From assembly GCA_021835265.1 (NCBI GenBank), contig JAKBQK010000045.1, forward strand, positions 1 to 5,165: 5,165 nt of DNA, given 5' to 3'. Position 1 is the first letter of the stretch; each line of letters starts with the position of its first letter. This DNA is from Thermoplasmata archaeon. Its GTDB lineage: Archaea > Thermoplasmatota > Thermoplasmata > Thermoplasmatales > Thermoplasmataceae. Under the pieces are notes generated by a model. It was given only the letters and a program-made list of their open reading frames with translations. It had not been told where the DNA came from and did no database searches. Made by a program: the position numbers and the translations under genes. Below are positions 1 to 4,252 of this stretch, piece by piece.

Positions 1-2
1 CC

Positions 3-191
3 AGGCTTGAGGACACCATTAAGAAGCTAACAAGCGTAGGAAAAGGAAAACGATACGAGAAGGCTGTTGATCAGGTAGGGAAAATGCTTGAGGATGTGGA
101 CAGTATGCAGGATATTGTTGGGGAAGACGTGGGATTGGCAGACAAGCTCGAAGAAATGAAACTCAGGCTTTCATCCATAACCGGCAAATAA
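3..191 (+). CDS. C-terminal end of an unrecognised helical protein (5' partial)
   Basis: An open frame enters from the left edge and stops at TAA 189-191, giving 62 residues that end in LSSITGK. The other two forward frames hit stops early, at 8-10 and 28-30. The translation is rich in Lys, Glu, Asp, Leu and Met with no hydrophobic segment. It looks like two amphipathic helices, around RYEKAVDQVGKMLEDVDSM and LADKLEEMKLRLSSI, with heptad-like spacing of Leu, Val and Met, so a coiled-coil or helical-bundle tail is likely. I do not recognise the family, and the missing N-terminal part would be needed to name it. It is convergent with the small RHH gene, with only five bases between the two stop codons. 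The intervening AATAATTTTAA stretch is the only hint of transcription termination. Confidence 0.6.
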   Translation, partial: RLEDTIKKLTSVGKGKRYEKAVDQVGKMLEDVDSMQDIVGEDVGLADKLEEMKLRLSSITGK

Positions 192-196
192 TAATT

Positions 197-352
197 TTAA
201 TTCACGATTACAATTTTTCTCTCGGCTTTTTCAATTATCTGGTTCAGGACATAATCATAGGATAGAGGTCTAACGTGATCCCTTTCCATTCTTGCTTTTA
301 TTTCCTTAAGGAGAAGGAGAGTCTTCATGTCAACCCTTAGCGATGTGTCCAT
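197..352 (-). CDS. Small ribbon-helix-helix (antitoxin/CopG-like) protein
   Basis: This complete 51-codon gene runs from ATG (352-350) to TAA (199-197). The product starts MDTSLRVDMKT, an N-terminal strand with alternating Leu/Arg/Val typical of the DNA-contacting beta strand of RHH dimers. A first helix (about residues 10-24, LLLLKEIKARME) and a second helix starting at LSYDYVLNQIIEKAE (about 30-44) follow, with the usual 'S-Y-D-x-V-[LI]-N-x-I-I' pattern seen in VapB-like antitoxins and other small archaeal RHH regulators. No toxin gene (PIN, RelE or other) is adjacent, so it may act as a stand-alone repressor. There is no Shine-Dalgarno sequence. A TATA-like box at 372-379 places the transcription start close to the ATG, so the message is probably leaderless. 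The iteron-like repeats just upstream (427-569) are candidate operators for it. The fold assignment rests on pattern only. Confidence 0.65.
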   Translation of the reverse strand: MDTSLRVDMKTLLLLKEIKARMERDHVRPLSYDYVLNQIIEKAERKIVIVN

Positions 353-371
353 AACATTTTATCAATTAAGG

Positions 372-379
372 AAATATAA
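372..379 (-). promoter_or_regulatory. TATA-like box of the small RHH gene
   Basis: On the minus strand this reads TTATATTT, centred about 24 bases upstream of the ATG at 352. That spacing suits an archaeal TATA box driving a leaderless transcript. The start codon has no purine-rich Shine-Dalgarno sequence, which agrees. A perfect 10-base palindrome, GTTTGCAAAC (382-391), lies just upstream and overlaps where BRE or regulator contacts would fall. Confidence 0.45.
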
Positions 380-399
380 CTGTTTGCAAACGTAGCTTT

Positions 400-574
400 G
401 CACTTAAAAGCGCATTTTCGAGGGAATTTAGGTGCAACTTTCATCTTATAGGTGCAAAATCGAGTTTAGGTGCAAAGCGCTTCAATAAGGCATGCGCTTA
501 AAAGGCAATTTTTTGCAGAATTTACGTGCAATTGGATTATTTTAGGTGTAAGATGGAGTTTATGCGCAAAGCAG
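400..574 (+). repeat. Two imperfect 94-bp-period repeat units carrying six iteron-like motifs
   Basis: Aligning 400-480 with 494-574 without gaps gives about 57 of 81 identical positions (70 percent). Each unit begins with C[AG]CTTAAAAG (401-410; 495-504) and then has three copies of an 11-mer close to TTTAGGTGCAA. In unit one these are at 427-437, 447-457 (TATAGGTGCAA) and 465-475. In unit two they are at 521-531 (TTTACGTGCAA), 541-551 (TTTAGGTGTAA) and 559-569 (TTTATGCGCAA). The start-to-start spacing of 20 then 18 bases is kept in both units, close to two helical turns, so all motifs would lie on one face of the DNA. The motifs are better conserved than the sequence between them. The array fills the region between two divergent promoters, which suits an operator array, a replication-type iteron cluster or recombinase arm sites. 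No gene is visible within 353-618. Confidence 0.75.
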
Positions 575-588
575 ATTTTGACCAAAGA

Positions 589-596
589 TTATTATA
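589..596 (+). promoter_or_regulatory. TATA-like box of the DUF3825-like gene
   Basis: TTATTATA is centred about 26 bases upstream of the ATG at 619 and preceded by an A-rich stretch (ACCAAAGA, 581-588) that could serve as a BRE. With no Shine-Dalgarno sequence before the ATG, this fits a leaderless archaeal transcript. A second AT-rich match (CTTTATATCT, 604-613) is too close to the start codon to be the box for this start. Confidence 0.45.
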
Positions 597-618
597 GTCA
601 TCACTTTATATCTAAATC

Positions 619-1458
619 ATGTCGGCGAATTTAAGAAGCTCGAATCAACATCAGGATGTACCGCTTTGGAATTTTGCCACTCATCCTTTTCCAAGTTATT
701 TAGATCAAATAAGCCAGATTGCGAAAAAAGAACCTTGGGGGAAAAAAAAGAAAGTCCTAGAACTTTATCTTAGGACCAATTTTGAAATAGCCAAAGAGCA
801 ATCGAAGGTTTTTGAAGACAGAACTGCAAATTTGGCATTTTGGAGAGCGGGAAAGTTAGTTAACGTGACTTCCGATCCTATTTGGATTGTATATCGAAAA
901 AACACAAAAGGAACCAATCCATACTGGGCTTACCACAAGGTACAGACAGGTGATGCACCTAATGGAAACGACCCAAAGAAATATGAAATAGAATACCAAT
1001 TCCCAGAATTTTATTCCGATTGGGCGATATATTTTGAACAACAGAATATAAGTCACATTCTTCAAGATACATCAAACAAAAAACGTTTGGAAAATGTAAT
1101 TGATAATTATCTTAAAGAATTTAATGAACATCTAATATTTCGTGCAATATATGGAGAAATTCAACTTAAGAGGAAAGAAGGGACAGTTTTGCCTCAGCGT
1201 TATCATAACGGTTATGCGTTTGTAATGCCATTGTTTCTTACACAACCTAACAAGGTTGATCTAACTGCTGCCCTAGTGCCAGATATTACTATGAAAAGAT
1301 ATGTTGTTAAAACTCTTCTCCTTCCATATTATGCCTACGCTTACACGAGATCAGTTGTAAAAAGCAGGGACATGTTTGCAGAGTGGATGCTTTTGTCCGA
1401 AGAAGATTTAGAGAAAGCGCAAGAGCATGACGAAAATGCAGGAGAAACTTGGCTTTAA
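619..1458 (+). CDS. DUF3825-domain-like protein
   Basis: The 279-residue product shows the landmarks I associate with DUF3825. There is an N-terminal 'W-N-F-A' segment (residues 17-20) followed by a helix ending LELYLRTNFEIAKEQ. Next is a strand-rich core with FWRAGKLVN, DPIWIVYRKN and YWAYHKV, then the PEFYSDWAIYF acidic/aromatic segment. A C-terminal half follows with 'P-Q-R-Y' then YAFVMPLFLTQ, LTAALVPD and the closing helix KTLLLPYYAYAYTRSV. The biochemical role of the family is not established to my knowledge; members can occur fused to nucleic-acid-binding modules, but none is fused here. The ATG at 619 is chosen because a TATA-like box lies 26 bases upstream. The last 15 or so residues (after about EEDLEKA) are highly polar and overlap the integrase remnant in another frame, so the native C-terminus may have been replaced. 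The family call is from memory of its pattern, without a search. Confidence 0.7.
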   Translation: MSANLRSSNQHQDVPLWNFATHPFPSYLDQISQIAKKEPWGKKKKVLELYLRTNFEIAKEQSKVFEDRTANLAFWRAGKLVNVTSDPIWIVYRKNTKGTNPYWAYHKVQTGDAPNGNDPKKYEIEYQFPEFYSDWAIYFEQQNISHILQDTSNKKRLENVIDNYLKEFNEHLIFRAIYGEIQLKRKEGTVLPQRYHNGYAFVMPLFLTQPNKVDLTAALVPDITMKRYVVKTLLLPYYAYAYTRSVVKSRDMFAEWMLLSEEDLEKAQEHDENAGETWL

Positions 1459-1627
1459 GATCCACGCACACAAATTCCGGCATACCTTTGCAGTCAAGGC
1501 CATAATGGATCAGGTTCCATTGAATGTATTGCAACAGTGGTTGGGTCATTCATCGGTTTTCACAACGTCAATATACACTCAAATAACTGGGATGGATACC
1601 TCTGAGTTTATGGGGAGAATGAGATGA
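1412..1627 (+). pseudogene. Tyrosine recombinase (XerC/D-like integrase), C-terminal remnant
   Basis: The frame is open from just after a TAG at 1409-1411 to TGA 1625-1627. The first ATG (1427) would give 66 residues. It contains the end of a phage-integrase catalytic domain: HAHKFRHTFA has the H-x-x-R box (H15 and Arg18 in ATG numbering), QQWLGHSS supplies the conserved His41, and TSIYTQ supplies the nucleophilic Tyr50. The first catalytic Arg, the beta-hairpin Lys and the whole core-binding domain are missing, so it cannot be a working recombinase alone. An intact relative would be about 280-340 residues. The upstream sequence is the DUF3825-like gene in a different frame, so the break lies near 1400-1430. 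Either an insertion or deletion removed the 5' part, or this is one half of an integrase split by an element. It may still be translated, since it overlaps the preceding gene by 32 bases. Confidence 0.8.
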
Positions 1628-1640
1628 GGAAATGGTTGGG

Positions 1641-1647
1641 GGAGGTG
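1641..1647 (+). promoter_or_regulatory. Strong Shine-Dalgarno that fixes the TTG start of the HNH gene
   Basis: GGAGGTG lies seven bases upstream of the TTG at 1655 and 14 bases after the stop of the integrase remnant. It is the clearest ribosome-binding site in the window and supports initiation at TTG 1655 rather than at the internal ATG at 1730. A leadered site also suggests this gene is read from a longer transcript that includes the genes before it. Confidence 0.7.
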
Positions 1648-1654
1648 GTGGATT

Positions 1655-2407
1655 TTGTTGAATTTCAGAGATAATACGAGCAATATTTCTCCGCGCTCAC
1701 AAAAGTACAGGGAAACAAAGGCAAAATACATGGATTCATGGAGGCCAATAATATTCGCAAGGGACGGTTATAAGTGCATTGTGTGTGGAAACAACGAGAT
1801 AACAAGGCTAAATTTGGCGCATGTGACACCTGTTTCTTCCTTTGTTAGAGCCTTTTCAAATGACCGGGGCATCGATGCAGCAATTATGTTATCATTTAGG
1901 GCTGATAATCTGATAACGCTGTGCGGGACATGCCACAGGATTCAGCATGGTGAGATAGATTCAACATACTCTCCGGAAATATCAGAAAAGCGTGCTGAAC
2001 TCAATGAGATACTAAAAGATGATGGGCCCATAAAAGAATATCTGAACATTAAAGATGAAATGGATGACCTTTTTAGGAAAGCCCGATCTGAAGGCCATAA
2101 AAGGAAACTTATGGTTGAGAAGCTCTTTGAAAAGATTAAGATTGACCGTGGGTGGGATAATGCAGGGCAGCTTGTAACAAATAAAAGTAACCCTCTAAGC
2201 GAGTCTCTCTCACTAAAGGAGTCGTTTCGATTAGCAAAAAAAGGCTGCATAATTCCGACTGGAAGTCACAAGTTACCATCAAAGGAAGGTCTTGAGTGTG
2301 GATACAAAGCCTCTACGTGTAAAGACGCTTTAAGAAAATGCGCGAGCTGCAATTATTTCTTTTGTGAATACCATTTTCCGTTGCATATCGTTAATAATAG
2401 GCTTTGA
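1655..2407 (+). CDS. HNH endonuclease with C-terminal AN1-like Cys/His cluster
   Basis: The 250-residue product has a full HNH nuclease core at residues 29-99. It comprises W-R-P-x-I-F-A-R-D-G-Y, zinc ligands C41-x2-C44, the general-base motif LAHVTP with His56, Asn85 in D-N-L-I-T-L-C, the second pair C90-x2-C93, and His94 and His98 of the third motif. This type of HNH protein makes metal-dependent cuts in DNA and occurs in restriction systems and mobile elements. A charged helical linker (about 105-165) follows. A second Cys/His cluster near the end (C215, C222, C229-x2-C232-x4-C237-x2-H240-x3-H244) resembles an archaeal AN1-type zinc finger without its last ligand pair, and may bind DNA or protein. 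The TTG start is chosen for the strong GGAGGTG site before it. The gene lies in the same frame as the integrase remnant, 27 bases beyond its stop, and is convergent with the next gene. The HNH call is firm; the finger type is less so. Confidence 0.85.
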   Translation: MLNFRDNTSNISPRSQKYRETKAKYMDSWRPIIFARDGYKCIVCGNNEITRLNLAHVTPVSSFVRAFSNDRGIDAAIMLSFRADNLITLCGTCHRIQHGEIDSTYSPEISEKRAELNEILKDDGPIKEYLNIKDEMDDLFRKARSEGHKRKLMVEKLFEKIKIDRGWDNAGQLVTNKSNPLSESLSLKESFRLAKKGCIIPTGSHKLPSKEGLECGYKASTCKDALRKCASCNYFFCEYHFPLHIVNNRL

Positions 2408-2448
2408 AACCAACAAACGTACGGAACAGGGAGAGTGGTACTTCCAGA

Positions 2449-2952
2449 TTAACAGGTAATCAGTTTGACATTTCCTTCCTTTATTGTGGATCTGACAACC
2501 TTATCAAACTCTTCTTGTTCACATTCACTGTTGTCTCCAATAAAACCGATCACCAAGATTTTCTCGGATATCTTTTTATGATCCAATTCTTTCAGTTTGT
2601 CAAGATCCTTATTGATTTTTGTTATGTATCCCTTTTTTAGACCACCGCACATTTTTATAAGAGTTCTTACAGGTTTGACTTCAACAAGATGCTCATTGCC
2701 TGATGAATCTGTGTATACCATATCAACATGCCATCCTCCATAGTTTGTTTCAAGGAATAAGCCTTCTCTGAATCCTGCCTTATAGCCTTTATTTTTGAGT
2801 ATGTGGTAGATCTCTGCCACAAGCTGAAATTCGAACGCCACTCCTTTCTTCTTAAAATCATTCTCTTTTACGTCTACTTGGTCTCTCAGTATCCTTGCCC
2901 CTTCCTCCGCAGCATCTCTCAAGTTATCAAAAAAATCTGAAATATTTATCAC
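2449..2952 (-). CDS. PD-(D/E)XK superfamily nuclease-like protein
   Basis: The 167-residue product has the signature of a restriction-endonuclease-like fold. A helix carries acidic residues (FEFQLVAEIYHILKNKGY, with Glu41 and Glu47). The strand GGWHVDMVY carries Asp77. After a short turn comes HLVEVKPV with the Glu91-x-Lys93 catalytic pair. A long Lys/Glu-rich helical segment follows (about 105-135), then a strand KILVIGFIGD typical of the fold's later beta strands. The specific family is unrecognised; Holliday-junction resolvases, restriction endonucleases and VRR-type nucleases share this core. The longest frame starts with GTG at 2952. GAGGAG runs directly into that GTG, too close to act as its ribosome-binding site, and the TATA-like box is only about 20 bases away, so the true start could be slightly downstream (a TTG at residue 11 is one option). 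The gene converges on the HNH gene with 41 bases between the stops and is divergent from the RHH-like ORF. Confidence 0.65.
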   Translation of the reverse strand: MINISDFFDNLRDAAEEGARILRDQVDVKENDFKKKGVAFEFQLVAEIYHILKNKGYKAGFREGLFLETNYGGWHVDMVYTDSSGNEHLVEVKPVRTLIKMCGGLKKGYITKINKDLDKLKELDHKKISEKILVIGFIGDNSECEQEEFDKVVRSTIKEGNVKLITC

Positions 2953-2968
2953 TCCTCTAATTTCATCA

Positions 2969-2974
2969 TTATAA
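2969..2974 (-). promoter_or_regulatory. Possible TATA-like box of the PD-(D/E)XK gene
   Basis: TTATAA on the minus strand is centred about 20 bases upstream of the GTG at 2952. This is slightly short for a leaderless start at that codon. Transcription would then begin just inside the annotated frame, which is one reason to doubt the GTG. Confidence 0.3.
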
Positions 2975-2976
2975 GG

Positions 2977-3031
2977 ATGGTTTCACATATCAATATTTCG
3001 TAATTCTCTCTTCTTTAAATGGTCTCACCAT
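2977..3031. promoter_or_regulatory. Operator-like palindrome and half-copy between divergent genes
   Basis: Positions 3019-3031 read ATGGT-CTC-ACCAT, a perfect five-base inverted repeat around a three-base spacer. A related ATGGTTTCAC lies at 2977-2986, nine of ten bases identical to 3019-3028 and exactly 42 bases (four helical turns) away. Both sit in the 168-base region between the PD-(D/E)XK gene (-) and the RHH-like ORF (+). Such pairs often bind small dimeric regulators, and the RHH-like product is the obvious candidate. This is inference from sequence symmetry only. Confidence 0.35.
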
Positions 3032-3090
3032 CGGTATACTGAAGTTTCCATAAATTCTCTTTTTCTCATTTTGCAGCGAGATAGGACGGC

Positions 3091-3098
3091 TTTTATAC
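3091..3098 (+). promoter_or_regulatory. TATA-like box of the RHH-like ORF
   Basis: TTTTATAC is centred about 26 bases upstream of the ATG at 3121, preceded by GACGGC, and there is no Shine-Dalgarno sequence before the start. This is the best-spaced leaderless promoter in the window. It is the main reason to treat the + strand ORF here as a real gene start. Confidence 0.5.
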
Positions 3099-3120
3099 AG
3101 AAAATATCTGAAGCGTTACA

Positions 3121-3582
3121 ATGAACGTGAAAGGAACACTTGTCAACATTGATGACTCCGTTATAGATGCGGCAAAAAAAGAAGGCTACAGGAAGGGATG
3201 GAATGACAGGAAGCTCCACGATTCAGGCATAATCGAAGATGCAATGAAGGAATCCAGGATTACAAGCTTCAAAATGGAGGATAGCTTTTTCCACATTATT
3301 GATTCTGGCTTTATCTATAATAGACATGTTCCATTCTTCGAGGTGAATACCTATGAGCAAACTACGATGTCGGGAATAAGTCCGGATTTTATTGGGCAAT
3401 TGCTCAAGTTCCTTTTTTACGTCTCTATAGTGACGGATAAACGCCATACTTATCTCCTTTTTTATCTGAATATCCTTAAGACGTTCCCCTTTCTGAGTAT
3501 CTTCTGCTTGAGCGCTGTATTGAGACAGAAATATGGCCAAAAAAGCAGGAGCAGATGGAGATACTGCAACTCCCAGAAATGA
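3121..3582 (+). pseudogene. RHH-like regulator start, 3' part replaced by antisense sequence
   Basis: The first 45 or so codons look genuine. LVNIDDSVIDAAKKEGY resembles the N-terminal strand and first helix of a VapB/CopG-type RHH protein, and HDSGIIEDAMKES resembles the second helix, with an unusual Arg/Lys/Trp-rich insert (RKGWNDRK) between them. A well-placed TATA-like box supports the ATG. Beyond about position 3255 the frame (to TGA 3580-3582) is simply the complement of the well-supported membrane-protein gene on the other strand, and its Phe/Ser/Tyr-rich translation looks like a shadow. The likely reading is that an RHH-like gene lost its 3' end when the restriction-modification segment was joined to it, leaving a run-on frame of 153 codons. 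The RHH core may still be functional. The fold call is tentative and the exact junction cannot be placed. Confidence 0.45.
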
Positions 3583-3711
3583 AAGTATTGTGGTAATATC
3601 AAATTTTAAAAAGAATAGAGTAAGAGATATTATTGCGATTATAACATAAGTGAGCGTTACAATAATATAGAACCATCGTTTGGTTAATTTTTTATTTCCT
3701 TTACCCGTCAA
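3223..3711 (-). CDS. Two-TM membrane protein at the end of the restriction-modification operon
   Basis: The 162-residue product begins with a Lys-rich segment and then has two hydrophobic helices, about residues 13-35 (FYIIVTLTYVIIAIISLTLF) and 39-62 (ILSFLGVAVSPSAPAFLAIF), the second containing a P-S-A-P kink. A charged, mostly helical soluble domain (about 66-160) follows, with the coiled-coil-like stretch RHYRDVKKELEQL. By the positive-inside rule both termini are probably cytoplasmic. I do not recognise the family. The start is a TTG at 3711 that overlaps the stop of the upstream endonuclease gene by 11 bases. An in-frame TGA nine bases upstream (3720-3718) rules out an earlier start, so translation is probably coupled to the endonuclease. 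The C-terminal 10-15 residues (after about HFEA) overlap the start of the + strand RHH-like ORF and may be a replaced tail. A role linked to the restriction system is inferred from position only. Confidence 0.65.
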   Translation of the reverse strand: MTGKGNKKLTKRWFYIIVTLTYVIIAIISLTLFFLKFDITTILSFLGVAVSPSAPAFLAIFLSQYSAQAEDTQKGERLKDIQIKKEISMAFIRHYRDVKKELEQLPNKIRTYSRHRSLLIGIHLEEWNMSIIDKARINNVEKAILHFEACNPGFLHCIFDYA

Positions 3712-4228
3712 TCCCCATCACTATTACTGGAATGTCAATATCCGCAACCCCTCTGTTCTCCAGATCCCATTTAATCTGCTCAAAATAAGATACACCTGAG
3801 GACATCTGATCTGCCATGTGTTTCATGGGCACGATTTCAATGCCAGCATCAATTACATTATGATTATGGAATATGGTCATCTTTGCTGAGACATTGTATG
3901 CCATAAATGCATACTTCCCGAACTGGACCTCCACCCCCAGACGATTCTTTACAAAATCCATTTCCCTGAACGCACCGTGTCCAAAGGGAAGTTTAATTCT
4001 GAACTCATGCCATCCGAGTGAATTGAATTTCTCCTTGTATGCCCTGTTCAGTGCAGGGGGGCTGTAGAGCATCTGGCCCGGCATTGTTTTCTCCTTGCTG
4101 ATCTTGGTCTTAAATTGCTGCAAATCAATGCTTCCTATTACGTCATAAACTTCCCGCAGTTCTGTCGGAAAGTTTTTTGATATGAACTCCTTTCCGCCTT
4201 TTTGAGAAAACTCATTCACTACTTTCAT
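3701..4228 (-). CDS. BglII/BstYI-family Type II restriction endonuclease
   Basis: The 175-residue product matches the BglII/BstYI endonuclease family. The active site is visible as Asp91, then nine residues on Glu100-Val-Gln102, in REMDFVKNRLGVEVQFGKYA. This is the unusual D-x(8)-E-x-Q arrangement, recalled for BglII as Asp84, Glu93 and Gln95, in which Gln replaces the usual Lys of PD-(D/E)XK enzymes. The following GIEIVPMKHMADQMSSGVSYF segment (from about residue 128) and the final strand VIVMGID are also characteristic. Family members cut palindromes with a GATC core (AGATCT for BglII, RGATCY for BstYI), so a similar target is likely but unproven. It is somewhat shorter than BglII and BstYI. 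The ATG at 4228 is fixed by an in-frame TAA six bases upstream. It follows the methyltransferase gene by 24 bases, with a GGAGAG upstream as a possible but distant ribosome-binding site. Confidence 0.9.
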   Translation of the reverse strand: MKVVNEFSQKGGKEFISKNFPTELREVYDVIGSIDLQQFKTKISKEKTMPGQMLYSPPALNRAYKEKFNSLGWHEFRIKLPFGHGAFREMDFVKNRLGVEVQFGKYAFMAYNVSAKMTIFHNHNVIDAGIEIVPMKHMADQMSSGVSYFEQIKWDLENRGVADIDIPVIVMGIDG

Positions 4229-4252
4229 TGCTTAACCAACTCTCCGGTATCT

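Noticed and set aside
400..574. CRISPR array
   Set aside because: The repeated motifs are only about 11 bases, diverge from each other and are 18-20 bases apart, which does not fit repeat-spacer structure.
856..1065. Minus-strand frame of 69 codons inside the DUF3825-like gene
   Set aside because: It lies wholly within a well-supported gene on the other strand and its Ile/Tyr/Phe-rich product has no family features or promoter.
1307..1549. Minus-strand frame of 80 codons over the DUF3825/integrase junction
   Set aside because: It is antisense to the integrase motifs HAHKFRHTFA and LGHSS, so it is a shadow frame.
2408..2448. Bidirectional terminator between the convergent HNH and PD-(D/E)XK genes
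   Set aside because: I could find only weak short complementarities (for example GGAA with TTCC) and no stable hairpin or clear oligo-T run.
2404..2640. Plus-strand frame of 78 codons after the HNH stop
   Set aside because: It is almost entirely antisense to the C-terminal part of the PD-(D/E)XK gene and has no convincing protein pattern.
2808..2813. AGATCT site as evidence for the endonuclease's specificity
   Set aside because: Single GATC-core sites are expected by chance and several RGATCY sites occur in the window, so presence says nothing about the target.
2949..2969. Six-codon leader ORF (ATG ATG ... TGA) overlapping the GTG of the PD-(D/E)XK gene
   Set aside because: Its ATG overlaps the only TATA-like box, so it is unlikely to be transcribed from that promoter; the stop-start overlap is probably coincidental.
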